DNA from: DALYDK01 sp031973215
Lineage (GTDB): Bacteria; Patescibacteriota; Saccharimonadia; Saccharimonadales; CAIOMD01
NCBI GenBank assembly: GCA_031973215.1
Contig: DALYDK010000004.1
Span: 20,970 to 84,969 of the forward strand
Reading direction: 5' to 3'
Length of the DNA stretch: 64,000 nt
The position numbers and the translations under genes were made by a program. The notes beneath the pieces were generated by a model, which had not been told where the DNA came from, ran no database searches, and worked only from the letters and a program-made list of their open reading frames with translations. Of this stretch, positions 8,292-17,989 are shown one piece after another. Position 1 is the first letter of the stretch; the number at the start of each line of letters is the position of its first letter.

Positions 8292-10143
8292 CTTCGCCTT
8301 CTACTGGACCGTCATTTTTTTCTTCACCGGCTGGTGGAGTTGCCTGTTCATATAGCTTCGCACCAATTGGCATCAATTTATCATTTAACTCTTTAGCAGC
8401 TTTTTCAATATCATCCTTGTTGGTGCTATCTAAATGCTTTTTAGCTTCTTCAACTGCTTCATCTAGGGCTTTTTTGTCTTCTTCGGACAATTTATCGCCG
8501 TTGTCATTTTTGAGTTTTTCTGCCTGGTAAATTGAGTTCTCTAAAGTGTTTTTAGCATCAACTGCTTCTCTTTTCTTTTTGTCTTCTTCGGCATGTGATT
8601 CAGCTTCTTTGGCGGCTTTTTCTACATCTTCCTTAGACAAGTTACCGCTACCAGAAATGGTTATACTTTGCTCTTTGCCAGTACCTTTATCTTTAGCAGA
8701 AACATTTAAAATGCCGTTAGCATCAATATTAAAGGTTACTTCAATTTGAGGAATTCCTCTTGGTGCTGGTGCAATACCGTCAAGAATAAACCTTCCCAAG
8801 CTCTTATTGTCTGCGGCCATTTCTCTTTCACCTTGAAGGACATGTATTTCAACTTGTGGCTGATTATCGGCCGCCGTGCTGAAAACCTCGCTTTTACTTG
8901 TTGGGACCGTAGTATTTCTGGTAATTAGCTTTGTGCTTACCCCACCCATAGTCTCGATACCAAGAGATAGAGGAGTTACATCAAGAAGTAGTACATCTTT
9001 TACATCTCCAGCTAAAACACCGCCCTGGATTGCCGCTCCAATAGCAACAACTTCATCTGGGTTAACACCTTGCATTGGGTCTTTGCCAAATATTTTTTTA
9101 ACTTTTTCTTGGACAGCAGGCATTCTTGTCATGCCTCCAACTAAAACTACAGCATCAATATCGCTAGTTTTTAGGCCAGCATCTTTAAGTGCTTTTTCAC
9201 AAGGTATAGCTGTTTTATCAACCAGTTCACCCACTAACTGCTCTAGCTTAGCTCGAGTTAGTGAAGTTTCGTAGTGCATTGGGCCGTCTGCGTTAGCAGT
9301 AAGAAACGGTAAGTTAATATTTACTTCATTTGTTGTACTTAGTTCAATTTTAGCTTTCTCTGCTTCATCACGAAGTCTTTGCATAGCAGCTTTGTCGTCT
9401 GTTAAATCAACTCCGTTTTGCTTTTTAAAATCATCAACAAAGTAATTAACAATAACTCTATCAAAATCAGCACCACCCAAATGGGTATCTCCATTTGTGC
9501 TTTTTACTTCAAATACTCCGTCACCAAGCTCTAGAACTGAGACATCAAAAGTACCACCTCCTAGATCATATACAACAATCTTTTCATCGCTGGCTTTCTT
9601 GTCTAAACCATAAGCTAATGCAGCAGCTGTTGGTTCGTTGATTATTCTTTTCACTTCAAGACCTGCAATTTTTCCTGCATCTTTAGTAGCTTGTCTTTGA
9701 GAATCATCAAAATATGCTGGGACTGTAATAACTGCTTCTGAAACAGGTTGACCCAAAAAGCTTTCGGCGTCTGCCTTTAGCTTGCTAAGCACCATAGCAC
9801 TAAGTTCTTCTGAGCTATATGACTTATCTCCCATTTTTACTTTTACGCCGTTGCCGGATTTAACAATTTCATAACCTAATAGCTTAATGTCTCTTTGGAC
9901 TTCTTTATCTTCCCATCTTCTACCAATGAGTCTCTTCATTTCGTAAATAGTGTTTTTTGGATTGGTCACGGCCTGTCTACGAGCCAATTGGCCTACTAAT
10001 CTTTCGCCACTTTTATTAACGGCTACCACGCTAGGAGTGGTTCTGCTGCCTTCTTTGTTGGATATAATTTCGGGCTTCCCACCTTCCATTACCGCCATAG
10101 CACTGTTGGTTGTTCCTAAATCTATTCCTATAATTTTTCCCAT
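8266..10143 (-). CDS. dnaK: Chaperone DnaK (Hsp70)
   Basis: The 625-aa protein is full length. The nucleotide-binding domain begins IIGIDLGTTNSAMAVM and contains VYDLGGGTFDVSVLELG and VLVGGMTRMPAVQEKVKKIF. The linker VLLLDVTPLSLGIET leads into the substrate-binding domain and an acidic helical tail ending in VVDEKPEK. DnaK folds nascent and heat-damaged proteins with DnaJ and GrpE. It follows grpE by 10 bp and is presumably controlled by the CIRCE element upstream of hrcA. Confidence 0.98.
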   Translation of the reverse strand: MGKIIGIDLGTTNSAMAVMEGGKPEIISNKEGSRTTPSVVAVNKSGERLVGQLARRQAVTNPKNTIYEMKRLIGRRWEDKEVQRDIKLLGYEIVKSGNGVKVKMGDKSYSSEELSAMVLSKLKADAESFLGQPVSEAVITVPAYFDDSQRQATKDAGKIAGLEVKRIINEPTAAALAYGLDKKASDEKIVVYDLGGGTFDVSVLELGDGVFEVKSTNGDTHLGGADFDRVIVNYFVDDFKKQNGVDLTDDKAAMQRLRDEAEKAKIELSTTNEVNINLPFLTANADGPMHYETSLTRAKLEQLVGELVDKTAIPCEKALKDAGLKTSDIDAVVLVGGMTRMPAVQEKVKKIFGKDPMQGVNPDEVVAIGAAIQGGVLAGDVKDVLLLDVTPLSLGIETMGGVSTKLITRNTTVPTSKSEVFSTAADNQPQVEIHVLQGEREMAADNKSLGRFILDGIAPAPRGIPQIEVTFNIDANGILNVSAKDKGTGKEQSITISGSGNLSKEDVEKAAKEAESHAEEDKKKREAVDAKNTLENSIYQAEKLKNDNGDKLSEEDKKALDEAVEEAKKHLDSTNKDDIEKAAKELNDKLMPIGAKLYEQATPPAGEEKNDGPVEGEVVDEKPEK

Positions 10144-10153
10144 TATAATCTCC

Positions 10154-10666
10154 TTATTTCTTAGTTACTCTTACCATTGCTGGTCTTATTATTCTTTCTC
10201 CTAATGAAAATCCAGTCTGTAAAACTTCTGCCACTACTTCGGACTGACCTTGGCTGTCGTCCATTGATACTGCATCATGCAAATTTGGATCGAATTCGTC
10301 ACCTACTTTGCCGAATTTTACTAATCCAATTTTAGTTAATTCTTTATTAAGCTGGCTGGCTAAAGTATTTATTCCTTTTACCCATTGATGATCTTTTATA
10401 TCAGACGGCTCGTGCATTATGGCACGATCAATACTGTCGATAACAGGCAGAAGCGCGGTAGCCGCCTGTTCTTTGCCGACTAATATTGCATTTAGCCTTT
10501 CTTCTTCTGAGCGCCTTTTGTAGTTAATAAACTCTGCCTGGACCCTTTGAAGATCACTTGTTAAATCGTTTAATAGCTGTTCAACTTCAGACTTTGTAAA
10601 CAATTCTTCTTGTTTTTTTGTCTTCTTTTGAACCGAATCGTTAGTTGAGGATTTATTACTCTTCAA
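10154..10666 (-). CDS. grpE: Nucleotide exchange factor GrpE
   Basis: The 170-aa protein has a charged N-terminal coiled coil followed by the family core (LQRVQAEFINYKRRSEEER) and the beta domain that contacts DnaK (VKFGKVGDEFDPNLHDAVS, then VLQTGFSLGERIIRPAMVRV). It releases ADP from DnaK. It sits between hrcA (17-bp gap) and dnaK (10-bp gap) in the heat-shock operon. Confidence 0.97.
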   Translation of the reverse strand: MKSNKSSTNDSVQKKTKKQEELFTKSEVEQLLNDLTSDLQRVQAEFINYKRRSEEERLNAILVGKEQAATALLPVIDSIDRAIMHEPSDIKDHQWVKGINTLASQLNKELTKIGLVKFGKVGDEFDPNLHDAVSMDDSQGQSEVVAEVLQTGFSLGERIIRPAMVRVTKK

Positions 10667-10683
10667 GACTTCACTCCTTCAAT

Positions 10684-11397
10684 TTATAAATTATTTTCAA
10701 GTGCCTGACCGGCATACTTAACAAGATTCATAGTTTGCGCATAATTCTGCCTAGTTGGCCCAACAACCCCTATATAGCTATTATCGCTATATGGGCTGCG
10801 GTATTTGCAAACTATTAAACTACAACCACTGCTCTTACCAACTGGATTTTCAGAACCTATGTAAACACTAAGTGGTTTGTTTGGGGCTGCCTCATACAAC
10901 CATGGCTCCAAATTGTCTAACAATGAAGCGACTTGTTGGACAGCGTTGCCGGCGGCAAATTCTGGTTGCATAAACAAATTAGCTATTCCACTCATATAAA
11001 GCTGATCACCAATAGTACCAATAGCTAAATTCCTTGTAATTTCAACCAAGCTATCTACGGCTGACTTAATAGTTTTTGAAGCCATTCCAGCAGACCTAAT
11101 ACGAGCATCGATCGCTCTCGCACTGCGATCCATGAGTGACATATTATTTTCGCTGGCATCAGCAAAGTCAGATACTTTATTTACATAATATCTATAGCCT
11201 TTGTCAGTTGGAATTCTGCCGGCTGAAGTATAAGGCTGTTCAATGTAGCCCATTTCTTCTAATCTAGCCATTTCAGACCTTATTGTTGCCGACGAAACGC
11301 CGAAAAGTTTTGCAAGTAGCAAAGAACCAACAGGTGCTGCAATTTCTGCATACTGCTCAACTATTGATCGTAATATTTGCTCTTGTCTTTCAGTCAT
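10684..11397 (-). CDS. hrcA: Heat-inducible repressor HrcA (short form)
   Basis: The N-terminal winged helix is clear: MTERQEQILRSIVEQYAEIA, GVSSATIRSEMARLEEMGYI and the wing TSAGRIPTDKGYRYYV. HrcA binds CIRCE and represses chaperone operons when GroEL is available. The protein is 237 aa against about 340 for typical HrcA, so the GAF-like middle and its dimerisation insert are much reduced. The C terminus retains SYIGVVGPTRQNYAQTMNLV, the usual closing motif, so this is a compact form and not a truncation. It heads its own regulon. Confidence 0.94.
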   Translation of the reverse strand: MTERQEQILRSIVEQYAEIAAPVGSLLLAKLFGVSSATIRSEMARLEEMGYIEQPYTSAGRIPTDKGYRYYVNKVSDFADASENNMSLMDRSARAIDARIRSAGMASKTIKSAVDSLVEITRNLAIGTIGDQLYMSGIANLFMQPEFAAGNAVQQVASLLDNLEPWLYEAAPNKPLSVYIGSENPVGKSSGCSLIVCKYRSPYSDNSYIGVVGPTRQNYAQTMNLVKYAGQALENNL

Positions 11398-11429
11398 TAT
11401 ATTAAATAAAGTGCTTAGTTAACACTACT

Positions 11430-11468
11430 ATGATAGATTAATTAGCACTCTAATGTCAAGAGTGCTAA
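11430..11468 (-). promoter_or_regulatory. CIRCE operator and heat-shock promoter of hrcA-grpE-dnaK
   Basis: A perfect CIRCE inverted repeat TTAGCACTC-N9-GAGTGCTAA lies at 11442-11468. On the minus strand a -35 TTGACA (11454-11459) sits entirely inside the nine-base spacer and a -10 TATCAT (11430-11435) follows after 18 bp. HrcA bound to CIRCE would therefore cover the -35 box directly. The element also overlaps the last codon and stop region of the converging-in-order upstream gene (ending at 11465). Confidence 0.95.
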
Positions 11469-12190
11469 TTTAAATTTCTAAGGAGTTCTTTTAACAGTTT
11501 TTTTGAAGTTTTTTGGTTCTCTAAAATTTTTTCATACCTAACAAGGCTGTCTATTTTGTGGACTGTGTCTTGCAAATTATCGTTAATAACATAGGTTAGG
11601 AAATTGTTATTAATTGCATATTCGAATTCTTTTCTGGCGCTCGTTAATCTTCTTTTTAGCTCCTCTTCAGACAAAAATCCCCTACCTTTTAATCTTTTCA
11701 TCCATATTTCAAAACTAGGTGGCAACAGAAACACAGGAATAACATTGTGGCTAAGCCGTATTATTGAATCACATCCAACAAAATCAATATCTGTAATAGC
11801 ATACTTGCCCGCACTCTTTGCTCGTCTTAATTCAGCAATATTTATTCCAGAAGCTTGTTGACCGTGAATTACAGCAGCTTCTATATATTCACCCTTACGA
11901 AGCGAATTTAAAAAATCTTTTTCTTCTTTAAACCAGTAAACTTGTCCATTTTTTTCAAGCTCGCCATTATTGCGCCTTGGTGATCTTGTAGTGTCAGAAA
12001 CAATATAGTGGTAATCGCCCAATTCTACTAAGTGATTTATTACCGAATTTCTGCCGGCCGCCGTAGGCGCGACTAAAAGTGTCAATTTTATTTTGCTTAA
12101 TTCATTAATAATGACCCTTTTTGGCTCATAGTTTTTCAATAAAACCTTAATACGATCTAAATTTAGTTTATTGTCTAAGCCCTTACTCAT
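11465..12190 (-). CDS. Guanylate kinase-like protein with altered P-loop
   Basis: The GMP-binding region of guanylate kinases is well preserved (SDTTRSPRRNNGELEKNGQ and VYWF). So are the lid-like basic helix (LKGRGFLSEEELKRRL) and general order. The Walker A segment, however, reads APTAAGRNS where active enzymes have GxxxxGK(S/T): the catalytic lysine is arginine. The start is placed at the second Met (MSKGLDNKLN, 241 aa); a longer frame starts at 12217. About 50 extra N-terminal residues precede the kinase fold. It may be a pseudokinase or a weak kinase. Confidence 0.8.
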   Translation of the reverse strand: MSKGLDNKLNLDRIKVLLKNYEPKRVIINELSKIKLTLLVAPTAAGRNSVINHLVELGDYHYIVSDTTRSPRRNNGELEKNGQVYWFKEEKDFLNSLRKGEYIEAAVIHGQQASGINIAELRRAKSAGKYAITDIDFVGCDSIIRLSHNVIPVFLLPPSFEIWMKRLKGRGFLSEEELKRRLTSARKEFEYAINNNFLTYVINDNLQDTVHKIDSLVRYEKILENQKTSKKLLKELLRNLN

Positions 12191-12236
12191 ATCTATACTA
12201 TATGTTAATAATTGCATTATACGAAAGGATTTAGCA

Positions 12237-12695
12237 ATGACTAAGGCGTTTGATTTTAAGCTTAAAGATCAAAACGAAAACACAGTTTCTCTTTCTGACT
12301 TCAGCGGCAAATGGGTAGTATTATACTTTTACCCGAAAGATGATACGCCTGGTTGCACAAAAGAGGCGTGCAACTTCAGAGACGGCAGGGCCGTTCTAGA
12401 AGAACTGGGAGCAGTTGTGATTGGTATTTCTAAAGATAGCGTTTCGAGCCATAAAAAGTTTAGCGAAAAGTACGGACTAAATTTTATTTTATTAAGCGAC
12501 CCCGATGCGGTTGTAATAAAAAAATACGGCGCCTGGGGTGAAAAAAGTATGTTTGGTAAAAAATATTTCGGAATCAATAGGAATACAATCTTAGTAGACC
12601 CAAGTGGCAATATTTATAAAGAATATAAAGGAGTAAACCCCGCAAAACACATTAAGGACATATTCTTAGACCTAGAAAAGGCTATTGCAAATTAA
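12237..12695 (+). CDS. bcp: Thiol peroxidase of the Bcp/PrxQ family
   Basis: The 152-aa peroxiredoxin keeps PKDDTPGCTKEACNFRDGR. It holds the peroxidatic Cys (PGC) and a second Cys five residues on, the classic atypical two-cysteine PrxQ arrangement that forms an intramolecular disulfide. It reduces hydrogen and organic peroxides using thioredoxin. The ATG at 12237 is chosen because GAAAGGA lies 8 bp upstream. It is transcribed divergently from the Gmk-like gene and its end overlaps lepA tail to tail by 4 bp. Confidence 0.94.
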   Translation: MTKAFDFKLKDQNENTVSLSDFSGKWVVLYFYPKDDTPGCTKEACNFRDGRAVLEELGAVVIGISKDSVSSHKKFSEKYGLNFILLSDPDAVVIKKYGAWGEKSMFGKKYFGINRNTILVDPSGNIYKEYKGVNPAKHIKDIFLDLEKAIAN

Positions 12696-14467
12696 TCTCT
12701 TTTTAGCATTACGGTAAATGCTTCGGCCGGGATATCTACTTTTCCAAACTTTTTTAATCTTTTTTTGCCTTTTGCTTGTTTTGCTAATACTTTCTTTTTT
12801 CTTGAAACATCGCCACCGTACAGTCCGCTTGTGACGTCTTTTCTGTAAGCACTTATGTCTTCCCTAGCAATGAATCGTCCACCAATAGCAGCCTGAAGAG
12901 AAACTTGAAAATTTTGCCTAGGTATAACTTCCTTTAATTTCTTAACCGTCTCTCTGCCTATGTAATCAGCCTCGGTTCTATGGACCATGACACTGAGCGC
13001 ATCCATCTTTTCGCCCGCCACTAAAAAGTCTAGCTTCACTAGGTCTTGAGCTATGTAATTGCTTAGTTCGTAATTAAATGAGCCATACCCACTAGTTATG
13101 CTCTTTAGTTGATCGTAAAAATCTGTTAATAAATTTGCTAGTGGTGCTTCAAATTCAATTAAGGCTAGCTGTGCATCTACAAAGCTAATATTTTTTTGTA
13201 AACCTCTTTTATTTGAAATTAATTGTATTACTGGGCCAACATAATCTTTCGGACATACTACTTCTCCTTTAATCCAAGGCTCCCTTATTTCTTCAATAGA
13301 TGCTGGGTCCGGCAAATCACTGGCACTTTTTATATCAACTTCTTCTCCGTTATTTAACAGTAAGCGATAGTCAGTACTTGGATTTGTTACTACTAGCTCA
13401 AGCCCATATTCTCGTTCTAGCCTTTCTTTAACAATATCCATATGCAATAAGCCAAGAAAACCTATTCTTACTCCAAATCCTAATACTGGCGAATTTTCTG
13501 GTGAAAACTGTAGCGCCGAATCACTCAGCGAAAGCTTTTCTATAGCGTCTTTTAAAAGTTGATAATTTTCATTGCTGTCTGGGAAAAAACCAGCATATAC
13601 AAAAGGCTTCACTTCTTTATATCCCGCTAAAGCCTCTGATGCAGGATTTTTAGATAGTGTTACAGTGTCGCCGACCCTAGCTTCTCTAGTGCTTTTGAGA
13701 TTTGTTACAATATAGCCTATTTCGCCTGTAGATAAGCTAGTCGATGGCAACATTTCAGGGCTTAAGCTACCAACTTCAAGAGCAAGGCCAGAGCTCGCCG
13801 TACCGATCATGGTTATAGAGCTATTTTTATCAATTTTTCCATCAACAATCCTGACGTAAAGAATTACACCTCTATAATCATCATAGTAGCTATCAAATAT
13901 TAAAGCCCTTGTTTGGCCACTCGGATTACCGCTAGGAGGAGATACTGTGTCTATTATTAAATCAAGAACTTCCGCAACCCCTTCTCCTGTTTTGGCAGAA
14001 ATCTTAAGGATTTCTTCTGGGCGACATCCAAGCAAAGAAACCACTTCTTTGGTAACTCTTTCAACATCGGCGGCTGGAAGATCAATCTTATTTAGAACAG
14101 GTATAATTTTTAAATCTGCTGCTAGTGCTAAATATACATTCGCAAGTGTTTGGGCCTGGATTCCCTGACTCGCATCTACAACTAGTATTGCCCCCTCACA
14201 GGCAGCTAAACTACGTGATACTTCATAGCTAAAATCTACATGGCCTGGCGTATCAATTAAGTTCAATTGATAACCTTTGTAGTTCATTCGAACAGGAGCA
14301 AGTTTAATGGTTATACCCTTTTCTCTTTCCAGATCCATTTTATCTAAAAGCTGAGATTTCATATTACGCTTTTCAACTGTACCAGTAATTTCTAATAGTC
14401 TATCAGCCAAGGTGCTCTTTCCGTGGTCAATATGAGCAATAATACAAAAATTTCGAATTTGATCCAT
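12692..14467 (-). CDS. lepA: Elongation factor 4 (LepA)
   Basis: The 591-aa translational GTPase shows all G motifs: AHIDHGKSTLADRLLEITG (G1), RGITI-like EKGITIKLAPVRM (G2), LIDTPGHVDFSYEVSRSL (G3) and VLNKIDLPAADVE (G4). The LepA-specific C-terminal domain ends KAKGKKRLKKFGKVDIPAEA and AFTVMLKRD. It back-translocates or rescues stalled ribosomes. It is followed on the same strand by murJ with a short gap. Confidence 0.98.
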   Translation of the reverse strand: MDQIRNFCIIAHIDHGKSTLADRLLEITGTVEKRNMKSQLLDKMDLEREKGITIKLAPVRMNYKGYQLNLIDTPGHVDFSYEVSRSLAACEGAILVVDASQGIQAQTLANVYLALAADLKIIPVLNKIDLPAADVERVTKEVVSLLGCRPEEILKISAKTGEGVAEVLDLIIDTVSPPSGNPSGQTRALIFDSYYDDYRGVILYVRIVDGKIDKNSSITMIGTASSGLALEVGSLSPEMLPSTSLSTGEIGYIVTNLKSTREARVGDTVTLSKNPASEALAGYKEVKPFVYAGFFPDSNENYQLLKDAIEKLSLSDSALQFSPENSPVLGFGVRIGFLGLLHMDIVKERLEREYGLELVVTNPSTDYRLLLNNGEEVDIKSASDLPDPASIEEIREPWIKGEVVCPKDYVGPVIQLISNKRGLQKNISFVDAQLALIEFEAPLANLLTDFYDQLKSITSGYGSFNYELSNYIAQDLVKLDFLVAGEKMDALSVMVHRTEADYIGRETVKKLKEVIPRQNFQVSLQAAIGGRFIAREDISAYRKDVTSGLYGGDVSRKKKVLAKQAKGKKRLKKFGKVDIPAEAFTVMLKRD

Positions 14468-14490
14468 ACTTATCTGTAATTATAGCAAAA

Positions 14491-16062
14491 CTATATCTTT
14501 ACTGGCTTTAAAATAATATCTTTAATCTTTCTTAGAATAATATCGGCTTCAGGCAGACGTAAAATTTTTGCAACAATAATAAAGACCGAGAATGTTACAA
14601 AAGAAATAATACTAAGCTTAACTACTAACACAAAACCTAGGTCGGCAAGCTGCAGGGGTAAAAATTGCATAATAAAATAAGTACCTAAGGCTGCAAAAGC
14701 AGTAGCAATTCCTGCTCTTAATAAGTAGTTCAGGAATGGCCCAGAAAAAAGCTTGGGATCTCTTTTGGTAATAATAACCGTTAAAATCATTACTTCAACA
14801 AAGGCAACTATTCCCTGGGCCATGGCCAAGCCAACTACCCCAAATGCATCCGGCTGAGATAGAAAATATGCCAAAAATATATTTAGTACAATAATAAATA
14901 GCGAAACATATAATGGTGTTTTTGTGTCTTTATATGCGTAGAAATACCTAGAAATAATTGTATATATTATTCTAAAAAATATTGCAAAGCATAGCACCCC
15001 AAATATAATGGCTATTTCTTTACTACTACGGGCAAAAATAATTCTAGCCAAATAAGCTCTAGCAAAAAATGCTACTACAACAACCGGTAAAGCCAAAAAT
15101 ATTAGAATCTGCAACACTCTGACATATTCTTTTCTAAATAAATCTGTACGGCCCATTGCAAGCTTGTCTGTTAACCTTGGAAATGCCGCTGTTGATATAG
15201 AGTTTCCAATTAACATTATCGGTGCATTGTGTAAAATCATTGCATTTTCATACCACGTCACCGAACCAGTTACCAGTTTAGAGGCGAATCTTGTTTCAAC
15301 TATCGCATTAATATAATCAACTCCCTGGTCTATAGACCTGGCAGGTAAAATACGCAATACTTCTCTAAAGTTTTTATCTTGAAAATTAATTTTTGGAATA
15401 TACCTAAAATTAATTCCGATCATACCAAATGACGCAACAACAAGCTGCAATATTGCACCTATTGCCACGCCAATACTCAAGCCCACAACACCTAAAGAAT
15501 CACCAAAAATATATATACTAGCAATAATTGCACCGTTATAAAACAATGGAGCAATAGCAAAAAAGAAAAACCTTCCAACAGACTGTTGAATAGTAGTCAG
15601 TAGTGTAGAAATTGAAAATATAAACACATTTACAGATACAATTCTCATTATTGCAACAGAAAGCTCAAGTTGCTCGGGGGTAAATCCTGGAACCACAACA
15701 TATCTAAGTAGCGGCTCGGCAAAAATCATAAGCAAAACAGAAACTATAAGCGTAAGAATGCCTAGAGCATTAAGAAGATAACTAGAAACTTCCCATGCTG
15801 ACTGCTTATTTTTTCTTAGTCGTTCGCTAAGAATTGGTAAAAATGCAACTCCTAGGGCACCCGAAGCTAAGGTAAAATAAACAAAATCTGGAATTTTAAA
15901 AGCCGCAAAAAAAGCATCTGTTTCAAAATTATTAAAATTGGCATTAATGAGTTTAGTTCTAATAATTCCAAGAACTGTTCCCGCCAAAGATGCACCGGCT
16001 AAAAGAAATGCAGCTGAGCCAAAACTAAGTCTTCTATTTGCTCTTGAAAGTAATCGATTCAT
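14491..16062 (-). CDS. murJ: Lipid II flippase MurJ (MviN)
   Basis: The 523-aa protein has about 14 membrane helices in MOP-superfamily order. It carries the conserved N-terminal features FNNFETDAFFAAFKIPDF and LPILSERLRKNKQSAWEVS. It moves the peptidoglycan precursor lipid II across the membrane, which implies this organism builds a cell wall together with the MurC encoded at 30606. It lies 15 bp downstream of ftsH. Confidence 0.95.
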   Translation of the reverse strand: MNRLLSRANRRLSFGSAAFLLAGASLAGTVLGIIRTKLINANFNNFETDAFFAAFKIPDFVYFTLASGALGVAFLPILSERLRKNKQSAWEVSSYLLNALGILTLIVSVLLMIFAEPLLRYVVVPGFTPEQLELSVAIMRIVSVNVFIFSISTLLTTIQQSVGRFFFFAIAPLFYNGAIIASIYIFGDSLGVVGLSIGVAIGAILQLVVASFGMIGINFRYIPKINFQDKNFREVLRILPARSIDQGVDYINAIVETRFASKLVTGSVTWYENAMILHNAPIMLIGNSISTAAFPRLTDKLAMGRTDLFRKEYVRVLQILIFLALPVVVVAFFARAYLARIIFARSSKEIAIIFGVLCFAIFFRIIYTIISRYFYAYKDTKTPLYVSLFIIVLNIFLAYFLSQPDAFGVVGLAMAQGIVAFVEVMILTVIITKRDPKLFSGPFLNYLLRAGIATAFAALGTYFIMQFLPLQLADLGFVLVVKLSIISFVTFSVFIIVAKILRLPEADIILRKIKDIILKPVKI

Positions 16063-16077
16063 CTGCTTTTTCTTTTG

Positions 16078-17952
16078 CTAATAAAGTTTTGCTTCAGTAG
16101 GCAATGATGTTCCTTTTAATATTTCAAGCACTTCTTCTGCTTCAACTGTTTCTTTTTCTAGTAGTGCATCTTTAAGCTTTTCTAGGAAGGCTTTATTTTT
16201 CTTAAGTACGCTTCTTGCTCTATTAGCAGCTTCGGTTATTAATGACTCTACCTCATCGTCAATAATTTTGGCAGTCTCATCTGAGTATTGTCTTTCATGG
16301 ACTAACCTTTCCATCATCATACCGTCTTCGACATGGAATACTTGGTCTCTTAATTTTTTGCCCATTCCCTGATTAACAATCATCTCCCGTGCCAGTTCGG
16401 CGGCTTTCTGAAGATCATTACCAGCTCCAGTTGTAACACGATCCGGGCCATAAATAATTTCTTCTGCAATACGTCCGCCAAGCATTCTGGCTAAAACGTC
16501 TTTGTACTCAATTATACTGTGATAGCTTTTGTCTTCAGGTGGGATAAACCACGTAACACCACCAGTACCGCCCCTAGGAATAATTGTAACCTTATGGACC
16601 ATATCACTGTCCGGTAGAGTGTGACCAACAACAGCATGCCCCGCTTCATGATATGCAGTAAGCTCTTTTTCTTTTTCGTTCATTACTTTACTTTTGCGTT
16701 CTGGACCAATAGCTACTTTTTCAAATGCATTAGTAACGTCTTCATTAGTAATTACATTTCTATTAGCTCTGGCGGCTATAATAGCGGCTTCATTTGCTAT
16801 ATTAGCCAAATCCGCACCGCTAGAACCAGCTGTTTTGGCAGCAAGTGAATCTAAGTCTACGCTTTTATTTAATGGCTTTTTAGCAAAATGAACCTTTAAT
16901 ATTGCTAAACGATCTTTTCGGTCGGGTAGTCCTATACCAACTCTTCGATCAAAACGACCAGGCCTTAGAAGCGCCGGATCTAAAACATCCATTCTGTTAG
17001 TAGCTGCAAGGACTATGACATTTTGTCCTTGTTCAAACCCATCCATTTCAACAAGAATCTGGTTAAGGGTTTGCTCTCTTTCATCGTGTCCTCCACCCAT
17101 ACCGCTGCCTCTTTTACGACCAACAGCATCAATTTCGTCTATAAAAATAATACAGGGTGCATTCTTTTTGGCCTTACTAAATAGATCCCTAACCCTGCTG
17201 GCACCAACGCCAACAAACATCTCAACAAACTCTGATCCCGATATGCTAAAGAATGGCACGTTAGCCTCACCGGCAACCGCCCGGGCCATCATCGTTTTAC
17301 CTGTTCCCGGAGGACCTACTAATAGAACACCTTTAGGAATTTTTGCTCCAACAGTTTCAAACTTTTTAGGATACTTTAAGAATTCGACTACTTCTTCTAA
17401 ATCAGTTTTGGCTTCTTCATTGCCGGCAACATCTTTAAATTTAACCGTTTCTTTTTCATTACCATAAAGCCGCGCGCTACTTTTGCCAAAACCTAAAGCT
17501 TGGTTACCTTGACCCTGAGCAGACCTAAGCATAAATAGCAGTACTCCAACAATTATGATCACTGGCAGTAAATTAATCGCCAGTGCGGTCCACGTTGCTC
17601 CACTGTTAGAAGCTTCCTTAAAGACAACCTCTACATCTCGGTTCGTTAGACCCCCGGGTCCATAAAGAGTTGCGTTATTTTCTTTTCTTGTCTTTTCAGT
17701 GGGCTTGTCATTACCCTTTGTTGTGACTTCAATGTTACTTCCCTGAACTGAAAGCTTAACAATTTCACCACTATTCGCTCGATTCATAACATCGTTAAAT
17801 GTCTTTTCTTCAAGTTTAGATGGCTGCCTGTAACTAAATAAAAAAATACCTATAAAAAGTAGAATAATTAGCACAAAACCCGTGTTTTTTATCCAGGTTT
17901 TTTTAGTCGAACCTTTTTTAGGCGGTTGTTTTCGTTTATCCATATCCGACAA
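16078..17952 (-). CDS. ftsH: ATP-dependent zinc metalloprotease FtsH
   Basis: The 624-aa protein has two membrane helices (about residues 24-41 and 125-145) around an extracytoplasmic loop. The AAA+ module follows, with Walker A GPPGTGKT, Walker B CIIFIDEIDAVG and the second region of homology ATNRMDVLDPALLRPGRFDR. The protease zinc motif is AYHEAGHAVVGH. It degrades misassembled membrane proteins and some regulators. Motifs and length are complete. Confidence 0.98.
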   Translation of the reverse strand: MSDMDKRKQPPKKGSTKKTWIKNTGFVLIILLFIGIFLFSYRQPSKLEEKTFNDVMNRANSGEIVKLSVQGSNIEVTTKGNDKPTEKTRKENNATLYGPGGLTNRDVEVVFKEASNSGATWTALAINLLPVIIIVGVLLFMLRSAQGQGNQALGFGKSSARLYGNEKETVKFKDVAGNEEAKTDLEEVVEFLKYPKKFETVGAKIPKGVLLVGPPGTGKTMMARAVAGEANVPFFSISGSEFVEMFVGVGASRVRDLFSKAKKNAPCIIFIDEIDAVGRKRGSGMGGGHDEREQTLNQILVEMDGFEQGQNVIVLAATNRMDVLDPALLRPGRFDRRVGIGLPDRKDRLAILKVHFAKKPLNKSVDLDSLAAKTAGSSGADLANIANEAAIIAARANRNVITNEDVTNAFEKVAIGPERKSKVMNEKEKELTAYHEAGHAVVGHTLPDSDMVHKVTIIPRGGTGGVTWFIPPEDKSYHSIIEYKDVLARMLGGRIAEEIIYGPDRVTTGAGNDLQKAAELAREMIVNQGMGKKLRDQVFHVEDGMMMERLVHERQYSDETAKIIDDEVESLITEAANRARSVLKKNKAFLEKLKDALLEKETVEAEEVLEILKGTSLPTEAKLY

Positions 17953-17989
17953 TTATAACTGATTCACCTCTTGTTAATCTAGTACTTTA

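Noticed and set aside
11150..11470. Possible second heat-shock promoter inside hrcA
   Set aside because: No CIRCE copy or good -35/-10 pair was found inside hrcA or before dnaK; the operon seems to have one promoter.
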